A stretch of 64,000 nucleotides of DNA from Ochrobactrum sp. RH2CCR150. Its GTDB lineage: Bacteria; Pseudomonadota; Alphaproteobacteria; Rhizobiales; Rhizobiaceae. Position 1 is the first letter of the stretch. Every line of letters starts with the position of its first letter. Of the stretch, positions 16,862 through 26,205 are shown piece after piece. The notes below the pieces were generated by a model. That model was not told where the DNA came from. It did no database searches and worked only from the letters and a program-made list of their open reading frames with translations. The position numbers and the translations under genes are program-made. Location of the stretch: the NCBI GenBank assembly GCA_014138095.1, contig JACGXE010000003.1, positions 434,001 to 498,000 on the forward strand. The letters are read 5' to 3'.

Positions 16862-19144
16862 ATGGTTAATATGAACGCAACGAATCTGACCACAGATATG
16901 GATAAGACGGAACAATCGTCGCGCAAGGGCGAGGGGCGCAGGCTTCTGGCATTGCCCGGCATTATTACCGTCGTTTCGGCGCTTGTTACAGCGTCGATTT
17001 CGTTTGCGATTCTGATTGGCATTACCCCGATCACGCCTGATCGCACTGTCACGCTGGCCCTGGTCATTATCAATGTCGCGTTGATTTTGTTTCTGATTTT
17101 GCTGATTTGTCGCGAGGTCTATCGCATCGTAACAGCACGCCGTTCTGGCAAGGCGGCATCGCGACTGCATGTTCGTATCGTCGCCTTGTTCTCCCTGATC
17201 GCCGCAGTTCCGGCGATTGTGGTGGCGATCGTTGCGTCGGTAACACTCAATCTCGGTCTGGATCGCTGGTTCGATACCAATACGCGCGATATCGTGAATT
17301 CCTCGCAGAGCCTGACGACGGCCTATATTCGCGAGACGGCGCTTAATCTCCAAAGCACGTCCTATTCGATGTTGCAGGATCTGGATGCACAGCGCACGCT
17401 TTACAGTCTGGATCGGGGCGGTTTCATTGAATTGCTGACATTGCAGACGCGCGGACGCGGGCTGCTTGGTGCATTTCTGGTGCGTGAAAACGGCTCCATC
17501 GTGGTGAAAAGTGACACCGGTATGGAGACACGGTTGCCGCCGCCGACGGAAGACGCCCTGAAAACCGCGACCGATGGCAAGCCCGTCATCATCCCGCCGG
17601 GCAACCTCAATTTCGTTGGCGCTATCATCAAGATGCGCGAAATTCCGGACGTGTTTCTTTACACGGTGCGTGCTGTGGATCCGCAGATTCTCGACGCAAT
17701 GCGCTTGATGGAAGCCAACACGCAGCGCTATCAGGAAATGGATGCGAACCGCATTCCAACGCAAATTGCGTTTGCGCTTTTGTATTTCGGTCTGACGCTG
17801 ATCGTCCTTCTGTCTGCAATCTGGACTGGTATCGCGGTCGCGGATCGTCTGGTGCGCCCGATCCGCCTGCTGATTGGTGCAGCCGATGACGTAACCGCCG
17901 GTGATCTCGACGTATCCGTTCCCGTTCGCTCTTCAGATGGCGACGTGGGCGCCTTGTCGGGCACCTTCAACAACATGGTTGCGGAGCTGAAGAGCCAGCG
18001 CAACGAACTGATTTCTGCCAAAGATCAGATCGACGAACGTCGCCGCTTCTCGGAAGCCGTGCTTTCGGGCGTCACGGCGGGCGTGATCGGTATCGAAACC
18101 GATGGATCGATCTCGATTCTCAACCGCTCGGCGGAACACATGTTCGGCGTTACATCGCAGGACGCTGTTGGCAAGAGCCTGAGCAGTATTGCGCCGGAAG
18201 TCGGTCAGGCTTTCGAAGTCGCGCGGACTGCCGACAAGACGGTTCACCGCGAACAGGTGAGCATGACGCGCAACGGTGTGGCGCGTACATTCAACGTGCA
18301 GGTCACCGTCGAAGACATTGAATCTGAAGATCATTCTTACGTCGTGACAGTGGATGACATCACGGATCTCGTGCAAGCGCAGCGCACCTCCGCTTGGGCT
18401 GATGTTGCGCGCCGCATCGCGCATGAAATCAAGAACCCGCTGACCCCGATCCAGCTTTCGGCTGAACGCATTCGCCGTCGTTATGGCAAGGTCATTACCG
18501 AGGACCGTGAAGTCTTCGATCAATGCACCGACACTATTATCCGGCAGGTTGGTGATATTGGCCGCATGGTTGACGAGTTCTCCGCTTTTGCGCGCATGCC
18601 GAAGCCGGAAATGCGGCAGATGGATATGCGCGAAGCCTTGCGCGAAGCATCGTTCCTGATCGAAGTCAGCCGCAGCGACATCAAATTCGAAAATGATTTC
18701 GGACCGGAGAAACTGACTGGTTCTTTTGACAGCCGTCTGATCGGTCAGGCTTTCGGTAATGTCATCAAGAATGCGAGCGAAGCGATTGATGCCGTTGCCA
18801 AGGAAGAACGCGGTGAAGGGCACATTCTCATTCGATCTTACAAGGCGGATGGCCAGTTGTTTGTCGACGTGATCGACAATGGCAAGGGGCTGCCCGGCGA
18901 TGACCGTCAGAAGCTGCTTGAGCCTTATATGACCACGCGTGAAAAGGGTACGGGGCTAGGCCTCGCCATCGTTCGCAAGATCGTTGAGGATCACGGCGGA
19001 CATCTCGAATTGCATGACGCGCCAGCGGATTTCCACGGAGGTCGTGGCGCAATGATACGGATGGTCTTTCCAGATACGCAGGCCGGTATGACCGAGGCTG
19101 CCAATGGAAATGACACGACAAAGATAGTTGGACAGGTGAATTGA
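16862..19144 (+). CDS. ntrY: Nitrogen/redox sensor histidine kinase NtrY
   Basis: Membrane sensor kinase partner of NtrX, involved in nitrogen and, in Brucella, microoxic control. About 760 aa from ATG 16862. Two N-terminal hydrophobic segments, a third near residue 85-110, an extracytoplasmic domain, then a membrane helix near residue 305, a HAMP domain (VADRLVRPIRLLIGAADDV), a PAS domain, the HisKA box RRIAHEIKNPLTPIQ with H521, and HATPase boxes ending in GTGLGLAIV. The start is uncertain: ATG 16829 lies inside the palindrome upstream and ATG 16871 is also possible. ntrX follows after 1 bp. Unlike many Rhizobiales, no ntrBC lies directly upstream here. Confidence 0.93.
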   Translation: MVNMNATNLTTDMDKTEQSSRKGEGRRLLALPGIITVVSALVTASISFAILIGITPITPDRTVTLALVIINVALILFLILLICREVYRIVTARRSGKAASRLHVRIVALFSLIAAVPAIVVAIVASVTLNLGLDRWFDTNTRDIVNSSQSLTTAYIRETALNLQSTSYSMLQDLDAQRTLYSLDRGGFIELLTLQTRGRGLLGAFLVRENGSIVVKSDTGMETRLPPPTEDALKTATDGKPVIIPPGNLNFVGAIIKMREIPDVFLYTVRAVDPQILDAMRLMEANTQRYQEMDANRIPTQIAFALLYFGLTLIVLLSAIWTGIAVADRLVRPIRLLIGAADDVTAGDLDVSVPVRSSDGDVGALSGTFNNMVAELKSQRNELISAKDQIDERRRFSEAVLSGVTAGVIGIETDGSISILNRSAEHMFGVTSQDAVGKSLSSIAPEVGQAFEVARTADKTVHREQVSMTRNGVARTFNVQVTVEDIESEDHSYVVTVDDITDLVQAQRTSAWADVARRIAHEIKNPLTPIQLSAERIRRRYGKVITEDREVFDQCTDTIIRQVGDIGRMVDEFSAFARMPKPEMRQMDMREALREASFLIEVSRSDIKFENDFGPEKLTGSFDSRLIGQAFGNVIKNASEAIDAVAKEERGEGHILIRSYKADGQLFVDVIDNGKGLPGDDRQKLLEPYMTTREKGTGLGLAIVRKIVEDHGGHLELHDAPADFHGGRGAMIRMVFPDTQAGMTEAANGNDTTKIVGQVN

Positions 19145-19145
19145 T

Positions 19146-20507
19146 ATGGCAGCCGATATTCTTGTAGTTGATGACGAAGCGGATATCCGGGAGCTCGTAG
19201 CTGGTATTCTCAGCGATGAGGGTCATGAAACCCGTACCGCCTTCGATGCGGATAGTGCACTGGCGGCCATTGGTGACCGCGTGCCGCGACTGGTGTTTCT
19301 GGACATCTGGCTTCAGGGCAGCCGTCTTGACGGTCTGGCTTTGCTGGATGAAATCAAGAAATTGCATCCTGATCTGCCGGTGGTCATGATATCCGGTCAC
19401 GGCAATATCGAGACGGCGGTTTCCGCTATCCGACGCGGTGCTTACGACTTTATCGAAAAGCCCTTCAAGGCAGATCGATTGATCCTCGTTGCCGAGCGCG
19501 CGTTGGAAACCTCCAAGCTGAAACGCGAAGTTTCCAATCTGCGCAAGCGTTCCGGCGAAAGTATGGAGCTGATCGGCGCATCGCTGGCCATGAGCCAGTT
19601 GAAACAGACCATTGAGCGCGTCGCGCCTACCAACAGCCGTATCATGATCACTGGCCCTTCGGGTGCTGGTAAGGAACTAGCGGCCCGTGCCATTCACGCG
19701 CAATCGACCCGCGCCAACGGACCTTTTGTCACCGTGAACGCTGCGACGATCACGCCGGAGCGCATGGAGATCGAGCTTTTCGGCACGGAAATGGATGGTG
19801 GCGAGCGCAAGGTCGGGGCTCTGGAAGAAGCGCATGGCGGCATTCTCTATCTCGACGAAGTCGCCGATATGCCGCGCGAAACGCAAAATAAGATTCTGCG
19901 CGTACTGGTTGATCAACAGTTTGAGCGCGTCGGCGGCACCAAGCGCGTCAAGGTTGATGTGCGCATCATTTCGTCAACGGCACAGAATCTGGAAGGGATG
20001 ATTGCCGAAGGCACATTCCGTGAAGACCTGTTCCATCGCCTGTCGGTTGTGCCGGTGCAGGTTCCGCCGCTCGCAGCGCGTCGCGAAGACATTCCGTCGC
20101 TTGTCGAATATTTCATGACCCAGATCGCCGGGCAGGCAGGCATCAAACCACGCAAGATCGGTGCCGATGCCATGGCCGTGCTTCAGGCCCATAGCTGGCC
20201 GGGCAATATTCGTCAGCTTCGCAACAATGTGGAACGCCTGATGATTCTGGCCCGCGGTGACGATGCCGATGCACCGGTGACGGCTGATCTTCTGCCTGCC
20301 GAAATCGGGGACACGCTGCCGCGTGCGCCAACGGAATCAGACCAGCACATCATGGCTCTGCCGCTGCGTGAAGCGCGCGAGCGTTTCGAAAAGGAATATC
20401 TGATCGCTCAGATCAACCGTTTTGGTGGCAATATTTCGCGCACTGCGGAATTTGTCGGCATGGAACGCTCCGCTCTTCATCGTAAATTGAAATCACTCGG
20501 CGTATAA
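19146..20507 (+). CDS. ntrX: Response regulator NtrX
   Basis: NtrC-like regulator, 453 aa: receiver domain with phospho-acceptor D53, AAA+ domain with Walker A GPSGAGKE at 170-177 and Walker B GGILYLDEVADMP near 230-242, and a Fis-type helix-turn-helix at the C terminus (ISRTAEFVGMERSALHRKLKSL). The sigma-54-contacting GAFTGA loop is absent: after ELFGTE comes MDGGERKVGALEE. This implies that it does not activate sigma-54 in the usual way, which agrees with NtrX proteins acting as sigma-70-type regulators in other alphaproteobacteria. Start ATG lies 1 bp after the ntrY stop; translational coupling likely. Confidence 0.94.
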   Translation: MAADILVVDDEADIRELVAGILSDEGHETRTAFDADSALAAIGDRVPRLVFLDIWLQGSRLDGLALLDEIKKLHPDLPVVMISGHGNIETAVSAIRRGAYDFIEKPFKADRLILVAERALETSKLKREVSNLRKRSGESMELIGASLAMSQLKQTIERVAPTNSRIMITGPSGAGKELAARAIHAQSTRANGPFVTVNAATITPERMEIELFGTEMDGGERKVGALEEAHGGILYLDEVADMPRETQNKILRVLVDQQFERVGGTKRVKVDVRIISSTAQNLEGMIAEGTFREDLFHRLSVVPVQVPPLAARREDIPSLVEYFMTQIAGQAGIKPRKIGADAMAVLQAHSWPGNIRQLRNNVERLMILARGDDADAPVTADLLPAEIGDTLPRAPTESDQHIMALPLREARERFEKEYLIAQINRFGGNISRTAEFVGMERSALHRKLKSLGV

Positions 20508-20537
20508 GCACCTGGTGATTTTACAAGCGGAGCAGCC

Positions 20538-21914
20538 ATGCGGGTGATCGTATGCGGAGCGGGGCAGGTCGGCTATGGCATAGCCGAGCGACTGGCCGCC
20601 GAGGAAAACGACGTTTCCGTCATCGATACGTCGGCGCGTCACATCGAAATCGTGCGTGACACGCTGGATGTGCGCGGATTCGTCGGTCATGGCTCGCAGC
20701 CGGACGTATTGGCTGCCGCTGGCGCAGACGAAGCGGACATGATTATCGCCGTTACGCTGTCTGACGAAGTGAACATGGTCGCCTGTCAGGTCGCGCATTC
20801 GGTGTTCAACGTGCCAACGAAGATTGCGCGCATCCGCGCCCAGTCTTATCTACAGGCCGAATATCAGGACCTGTTTCTCCGCGAAAACCTGCCGATCGAT
20901 GTGATCATTTCGCCCGAGCTGGAAGTGGGCGAGGTGGTGCTGCGCCGTATCGCCTTGCAGGGCGCGACGGATGTTTTGCGCTTCGCAGATGATCGCGTCA
21001 TCGGTCTTGCCATCGAATGTCTTGAAGAATGCCCGGTCATCAACACACCGCTGAAGCAATTGACCGATCTGTTTCCCGATCTGGCGGCAACGGTGGTGGG
21101 CGTGGTGCGCAATGAAAACCTGTTCATTCCGCGCTCGTCCGATGAGCTGAATGCAGGCGACCTCGCTTATGTGGTCACCACCCGCGAGCAGGTGCGCCGC
21201 ACGTTGTCACTGTTCGGACATGAAAAGCCGGAAGCGCGCCGCATCGTTATCGCGGGCGGTGGCAATATTGGGCTTTATGTCGCCAAGGCTATCGAAGACC
21301 GGAAATGGCAGACCCGTGTGAAGATGATCGAAAGCGATCATGAGCGCGCTTTCGCAATTGCCGATCAGTTGAAGCGGACCATGGTACTGCATGGTAGCGC
21401 GCTGGATCAGGCTTTGCTGCAAGAGGCCGATATTCAGGATGCCGATCTGATGGTGGCGCTCACCAATCAGGATCAGGTGAATATTCTATCCAGCATCATG
21501 GCGAAACGCCTTGGCTGCAAAAGCAATATGGCCTTGCTCAACACGGTCGCCTATCAGGATTTCACCCACATGGTGGGGATCGACGCCTATATCAATCCGA
21601 AGGCGGTAACCGTTTCCAAAATTCTCCAGCATGTGCGTCGCGGCCGCATCCGTGCAGTCTACAGCGTCTATCGCGACATGGCGGAAATCATTGAAGCTGA
21701 AGCGCTGGAAACATCGTCGCTCGTCGGCGCGCCGTTGCGTGATCTCGATCTGCCGGTCGGCTTGCGAATCGGCGCAATCTACCGGGACGGGCAGGTGATC
21801 CGCCCCAATGGCGATGTTCGCATCAAGCCGAAGGACCGGGTGGTGATTTTCGCCACGGCAGAAGCCGTCAAACATGTGGAACAGATGTTCCGCGTCAGCC
21901 TCGAATTCTTTTAA
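20538..21914 (+). CDS. trkA: Trk potassium uptake regulatory protein TrkA
   Basis: Peripheral, NAD(H)-binding subunit that gates Trk K+ channels at the inner membrane. The 458-aa protein has two RCK halves, each a Rossmann domain (GAGQVGYGIAERL at residues 6-18; GGGNIGLYVAKAI around 239-251) followed by a TrkA-C domain. This is the full-length duplicated form. It follows ntrX by 30 bp with AAGCGGAG as ribosome binding site and is probably part of the ntrYX-trkA transcription unit. No trkH is present in the window, so the channel subunit must be encoded elsewhere. Confidence 0.95.
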   Translation: MRVIVCGAGQVGYGIAERLAAEENDVSVIDTSARHIEIVRDTLDVRGFVGHGSQPDVLAAAGADEADMIIAVTLSDEVNMVACQVAHSVFNVPTKIARIRAQSYLQAEYQDLFLRENLPIDVIISPELEVGEVVLRRIALQGATDVLRFADDRVIGLAIECLEECPVINTPLKQLTDLFPDLAATVVGVVRNENLFIPRSSDELNAGDLAYVVTTREQVRRTLSLFGHEKPEARRIVIAGGGNIGLYVAKAIEDRKWQTRVKMIESDHERAFAIADQLKRTMVLHGSALDQALLQEADIQDADLMVALTNQDQVNILSSIMAKRLGCKSNMALLNTVAYQDFTHMVGIDAYINPKAVTVSKILQHVRRGRIRAVYSVYRDMAEIIEAEALETSSLVGAPLRDLDLPVGLRIGAIYRDGQVIRPNGDVRIKPKDRVVIFATAEAVKHVEQMFRVSLEFF

Positions 21915-21957
21915 TCGTAGAAATCTGATATAGTTAATTAAGTATGAGTGATATAAA

Positions 21958-21987
21958 CCTCCAAGTTTTATTTCTTGGGGGCTTTTT
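21958..21987 (+). terminator. trkA terminator hairpin that also buries the next gene's ribosome binding site
   Basis: CCTCCAAG (21958-21965) pairs with CTTGGGGG (21974-21981) around an 8-nt loop and is followed by C and five T, so it reads as an intrinsic terminator. The GGGGG of the 3' arm is also the only Shine-Dalgarno sequence for ATG 21988, paired by the anti-Shine-Dalgarno CCTCC. The structure could act as terminator, attenuator or temperature-sensitive translation switch. Confidence 0.7.
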
Positions 21988-22818
21988 ATGGACATTTGTA
22001 CCTTTTGGTACGGACCTCGCTTACGTGAAGTCGATCAGATTTGTCTGGCGTCGATGGTCATGACGGGTCAGCGCGTGAAACTTTTTGCATACGCGCCAAT
22101 TGAAAATGTACCCGCTGGCGTGGAATTGCATGACGCCAACACGATCTTGCCTGAACTCGCTTTCAAACGGCTTGATCCTGGCTATCCGGCCTTTCGTTCG
22201 TCACGCACCATTGTCCAGTTTAGCGATATTTTCCGTATCATGTTGATGAAGCACCGGCAGGGCGTGTGGCTCGACACCGATGTGTTTCTCGCGAAACAGT
22301 TCCATCCCGATCCGGCGAAGCCCTATCTTGCGCGCGAAAACAAATATCGGGTGGGCGTATCAGCGCTTTATTTCCCGCATGATCATCCGATCATTGGCGA
22401 GTTCGAAGCCTATATGTCCGCGACCTATCCTCTGCCGCGATGGCTGGGATTGCGACGCGGTCGATTACGGCCACTCTATTACCGGACGATTGGCAAGGAA
22501 GTCACACCTGCCTCCATCGGGATCACGGTATTCGGCAATGACGGTATTTCGCGGCTCGCCCGCAAATACGGGATTTTCAAGAACGCGGCACCGCGTGAGA
22601 ATTTCTACTATTGGGTCGGCAAGGATGCGACCCGTATCTACGATCCAGCCTACGGTCTGGAGCCACTCAACCATCCGGACTTTATAGGCTTCCATGTCCA
22701 TAAAAAACACAAGGCTGTTGTTTCATTACAACCCGGCAGTTTTTACATGTGGATGAGGGATCAGGTGAAACCATTGCCCGAAAGTAATGATAATATTGAG
22801 CTTTCCAAGGCAAGCTGA
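21988..22818 (+). CDS. DXD-motif glycosyltransferase (GT32-like)
   Basis: A 276-aa protein with a sugar-binding DXD block: GVWLDTDVFL with D96 and D98, preceded by the family-typical segment SDIFRIMLMKHRQG. This matches the capsular/GT32-type alpha-glycosyltransferases that use UDP- or GDP-sugars with a divalent metal. No signal peptide or membrane helix, so cytosolic, probably membrane-associated and acting on lipopolysaccharide or another surface glycan; acceptor unknown. It lies between trkA and hfq, with its ribosome binding site inside the hairpin described just upstream. Confidence 0.7.
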   Translation: MDICTFWYGPRLREVDQICLASMVMTGQRVKLFAYAPIENVPAGVELHDANTILPELAFKRLDPGYPAFRSSRTIVQFSDIFRIMLMKHRQGVWLDTDVFLAKQFHPDPAKPYLARENKYRVGVSALYFPHDHPIIGEFEAYMSATYPLPRWLGLRRGRLRPLYYRTIGKEVTPASIGITVFGNDGISRLARKYGIFKNAAPRENFYYWVGKDATRIYDPAYGLEPLNHPDFIGFHVHKKHKAVVSLQPGSFYMWMRDQVKPLPESNDNIELSKAS

Positions 22819-23006
22819 TCACGCTGCGCTAACGTTGCTACCAATATTTGACACGTGTTCAACAAAATTGTCGGTTGCGCAAAGATTCCCATCCTGTTAA
22901 CCGAAAGCTGAGGGCGAAGCAGTTGTCTTTCCACAGCAATTGCAGTTCCGTACTGGGGTCTGGCGTTCCGGTGCTTGATTTATGCAAATGCGCATGCTCG
23001 TCTACA

Positions 23007-23140
23007 GCACTTCCCGCAAAAGTGTGAAACGGTTTTGCGTTAGGAAATGCGACAAGGAATAACGGCATTTCCAGCAAAAGTCTGAAACGGTTTTGCTGGT
23101 CCAGAAATGCATGAAAACAAATAGATAGAGCGGGTTCACC
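23007..23140. repeat. Two tandem RIME-like palindromic repeats upstream of hfq
   Basis: In the 372-bp gap before hfq, two hairpin units follow each other: 23007-23050 and 23065-23110. Both have the form GCA-TTTCC-n-GCAAAAGT-CTGAAAC-GGTTTTGC-n-GGAAATGC, and the second is followed by ATGAAAACAAATAGATAGAGCGG. The same element recurs at 49567 and 52702. These fit the mosaic intergenic repeats known from Rhizobium and Brucella relatives. The hfq promoter must lie within or just after them. The rest of 22819-23190 shows nothing clear. Confidence 0.75.
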
Positions 23141-23190
23141 GCTTTCACGTATCGCGAACAGGCTGCTGATCGATTAAAGGAATAAAAACA

Positions 23191-23427
23191 ATGGCTGAAC
23201 GATCGCAAAATCTTCAAGACCTTTTTCTGAACTCCGTACGCAAACAGAAGATCTCCCTGACGATTTTTCTGATCAATGGCGTAAAACTGACCGGTATTGT
23301 GACGTCTTTCGACAATTTCTGCGTGCTGCTGCGCCGCGATGGTCATTCGCAGCTTGTTTATAAGCACGCAATTTCGACGATCATGCCGAGCCAGCCGGTT
23401 CAGATGTTCGAAGGTGAGGAAGCCTGA
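23191..23427 (+). CDS. hfq: RNA chaperone Hfq
   Basis: A 78-aa Sm-like protein that binds small RNAs and mRNAs as a hexamer. Sm1 region: [28 protein letters not shown] in parts; the Sm2 core [11 protein letters not shown] (the usual YKHAIST) is intact, and the N-terminal QNLQDLFLN is the classic proximal-face start. AAAGGAA lies 5' of ATG. hfq followed by hflX is the common bacterial order. Confidence 0.97.
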
Positions 23428-23612
23428 CGCTTTCCGAATTCCATTCGGGTGTAGCGGCTTCGTCCATCGATGTCGCGTCGCCCTGATGTATTGTTAGGCG
23501 ATTATTCCGGGTTCCAGCCATGGGACTCGGATACAATTGCTTTAACGCCCGGGGCGTCTTCTATTTGAAACACGCATAGCGGCGACCTATTTGTGCTTGA
23601 TGATGGAGCGCA

Positions 23613-25076
23613 ATGTCTCTGCTCTCCCCGGAGAATATTTATTTGTCCAAATTCAAGGATAAAAACGCGTCGTCTTTCGACGCGCATAAAGACGATGCAA
23701 ACAAGGGCTACGGCCTTTCCGAACAAGAACCGACCAGAGCTGCCGTTGTCGTTCCCATTTTGCCGGAGCGCTATAATGCCAACGGTTCAGGCGAAGAAGG
23801 TGCACGCACGCAGTTTCAGCGCTCCAGTGAAGCGCGCTTGGAAGAAGCTGTCGGTCTGGCGCGCGCTATCGATCTTGAAATCATTCATGCCGAGGTCGCG
23901 GTCATTGCCAATCCGCGACCCGCAACTTTGCTTGGCGCGGGCAAGGTCGAAGCCATTGCCGATACGGTCAAGGAAAACGACATCGGGCTGGTTATTGTCG
24001 ATCATGCTCTGACGCCGGTACAACAGCGTAATCTCGAAAAGGAATGGAACGTCAAGGTCATCGACCGCACGGGCCTGATTCTTGAGATTTTCGGCGAGCG
24101 CGCACGTACCAAGGAAGGTGCGTTGCAGGTCGAACTGGCGCATCTGAATTATCAGAAGGGCCGTCTGGTTCGCAGCTGGACCCACCTGGAGCGTCAGCGC
24201 GGTGGTGGCGGCTTCCTTGGCGGTCCGGGTGAAACCCAGATCGAAGCCGACCGTCGGCTGTTGCAGGACAAGATTCTGAAGATCAAGCGTGAACTTGAAA
24301 CAGTTGTTCGCACACGCACGCTGCATCGCCAGAAGCGGCGCAAGGTGCCGCATCCGATTGTTGCGCTTGTCGGCTATACCAATGCCGGTAAATCGACGCT
24401 GTTCAACCGCATGACCGGTGCCGAAGTACTGGCCGAAGATATGCTCTTCGCCACGCTTGATCCGACACTGCGCCGCATTCGTCTGCCTCATGGCGAGACG
24501 GTGATCCTGTCCGATACGGTGGGCTTCATTTCCAATCTGCCGCACCATCTGGTGGCAGCCTTCCGCGCCACGCTGGAAGAAGTGGTGGAGGCCGATCTCA
24601 TTTTGCACGTGCGCGATATTTCCGACCCGGATAATGCCGCGCAGGCAGAAGATGTCGAGAATATCCTTGCTGGTCTCGGTATCGAGCCGCAGGATCGCAA
24701 GCGCGTCGTGGAAATCTGGAACAAGATTGACAATCTCGACGAGAGCGGCCGCGAGGCGGCATTGCGTCTGGCCGCTGCCGGTGGTGATGAAGGCCGCCCG
24801 ATACCCCTGTCAGCCATCACAGGCGAGGGCGTTGATCGCTTGCTTAGTCTGATCGAAACACGGATAGCGGGCGTGCTTGGCGCTATCGATATCGTTCTTT
24901 CGCCTTTCGAACTGCACATACTGAACTGGATCTACGAGCACGGCAGTGAAGTGCAGCGCGAAGACCGGGAAGACGGTTCGGTTCGGGTCAAGGCGCGTCT
25001 CACGGAAGTGGCGCGCCGGACGCTCGACGACAAGCGCGGCATCAAGCCGGAGAAGCCGGAAAACGACTGGGATTAG
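23613..25076 (+). CDS. hflX: Ribosome-associated GTPase HflX
   Basis: A 487-aa GTPase that splits stalled or heat-damaged ribosomes. N-terminal HflX domain with NPRPATLLGAGKVE and a glycine-rich helical linker (RGGGGFLGGPGETQIE). The G domain has G1 GYTNAGKST, G3 DTVGFI and G4 NKID, with a C-terminal domain after about residue 400. The N terminus has about 50 extra polar residues before the conserved region, so a downstream start is possible, but GGAG precedes the ATG at 23613. It lies 185 bp after hfq. Confidence 0.94.
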   Translation: MSLLSPENIYLSKFKDKNASSFDAHKDDANKGYGLSEQEPTRAAVVVPILPERYNANGSGEEGARTQFQRSSEARLEEAVGLARAIDLEIIHAEVAVIANPRPATLLGAGKVEAIADTVKENDIGLVIVDHALTPVQQRNLEKEWNVKVIDRTGLILEIFGERARTKEGALQVELAHLNYQKGRLVRSWTHLERQRGGGGFLGGPGETQIEADRRLLQDKILKIKRELETVVRTRTLHRQKRRKVPHPIVALVGYTNAGKSTLFNRMTGAEVLAEDMLFATLDPTLRRIRLPHGETVILSDTVGFISNLPHHLVAAFRATLEEVVEADLILHVRDISDPDNAAQAEDVENILAGLGIEPQDRKRVVEIWNKIDNLDESGREAALRLAAAGGDEGRPIPLSAITGEGVDRLLSLIETRIAGVLGAIDIVLSPFELHILNWIYEHGSEVQREDREDGSVRVKARLTEVARRTLDDKRGIKPEKPENDWD

Positions 25077-25192
25077 TCATGATTCCGTGAGGGACCGAGC
25101 ACCACTTGCGGAACAGGGGCGCAACGCCCTATGTATGGTAGTCCGACGATTCAAATCCACTCAATTCGCATCATTACATCCAGAGGCCCATA

Positions 25193-25822
25193 ATGAGAGA
25201 TCCGATTGAAACCGTCATGAACCTCGTGCCGATGGTGGTCGAGCAGACCAACCGTGGCGAGCGGGCCTATGATATTTTCTCGCGCCTTCTGAAAGAGCGC
25301 ATCATCTTCGTCAACGGACCGGTCGAAGACGGCATGTCGATGCTGGTTTGCGCGCAGCTTCTGTTCCTTGAAGCCGAGAATCCGAAAAAAGAGATCAACA
25401 TGTACATCAACTCGCCGGGTGGCGTGGTGACGTCCGGCATGGCGATCTACGACACGATGCAGTTCATCCGTCCGCCGGTATCCACGCTCTGCATGGGGCA
25501 GGCCGCATCGATGGGCTCACTGCTTCTGACGGCAGGTGCAACCGGCCAGCGTTATGCGCTGCCAAATGCCCGCATCATGGTTCACCAGCCTTCGGGCGGC
25601 TTCCAGGGTCAGGCGTCCGATATCGAACGTCATGCGCAGGACATCATCAAGATGAAGCGCCGTCTGAACGAAGTTTATGTGAAGCACACGGGCCGCGACT
25701 ACGAAACCATCGAACGCACGCTCGACCGCGATCATTTCATGACCGCCCAGGAAGCGCTCGAATTCGGTCTCATCGACAAGGTCGTTGAAGCACGCGATGT
25801 GAGCGCCGACGAATCGAAGTGA
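25193..25822 (+). CDS. clpP: ATP-dependent Clp protease proteolytic subunit
   Basis: Serine protease subunit of ClpXP/ClpAP, a double heptameric ring in the cytosol. The 209-aa protein has the complete triad: S106 in GQAASMGS, H131 in RIMVHQP, and D180 in TLDRDHFM. The start [13 protein letters not shown] with AGAGG upstream gives a short N-terminal propeptide. Upstream of clpX but separated from it by 383 bp, so clpX has its own promoter. Confidence 0.97.
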   Translation: MRDPIETVMNLVPMVVEQTNRGERAYDIFSRLLKERIIFVNGPVEDGMSMLVCAQLLFLEAENPKKEINMYINSPGGVVTSGMAIYDTMQFIRPPVSTLCMGQAASMGSLLLTAGATGQRYALPNARIMVHQPSGGFQGQASDIERHAQDIIKMKRRLNEVYVKHTGRDYETIERTLDRDHFMTAQEALEFGLIDKVVEARDVSADESK

Positions 25823-26205
25823 GCCTGAATCCGGCTCGCTTCCAATTTTTGGCCCCTTTTGCCACAAAAGGGGCTCAATTCTTGGACCAACGTGAAGGTT
25901 AACGCGCCGCGTTAAGCATCTGTTGGGCATCAAGGCGCTAAAGTTGGTCAGATCAGGCCGAATCTTTGCCGGGAACTTATTTTTTGTTTGTTCGAAGGTT
26001 CAGGTTCTGCAAAAGTCACTGAAAGACTCCTTCGGTCGGGGAGTCTGCGGTGAACGGAAACCTAGAGACTACAGGGACAGTGCGTATCAACTGTCATTGT
26101 GACCGGTAGAAGGAGTGTTTTTCCTTCTTTACTGGGTCCGAACCGGAAGAAACGATCGGAATGAACAGCCCAAGGTTCGTTTCGGTTTATTGAAAGGAAA
26201 CTGCA
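25823..26205. other. clpP-clpX intergenic region with hairpins
   Basis: No gene seen in 383 bp. A strong stem GCCCCTTTT (25852-25860) / AAAAGGGGC (25866-25874) with a 5-nt loop sits 30 bp after clpP and is a plausible transcript end, though the following sequence has no clean T-run. Further down, AGAAGGA (26108-26114) / TCCTTCT (26122-26128) forms a stem in what is probably the clpX leader. Promoter not identified; heat-shock (RpoH) control is likely from family knowledge but not visible. Confidence 0.5.

Noticed and set aside
25990-26007. Three GTTC repeats before clpX as a LexA box
   Set aside because: Spacers are 4 and 2 bases, not 7, so it does not fit the alphaproteobacterial SOS box.
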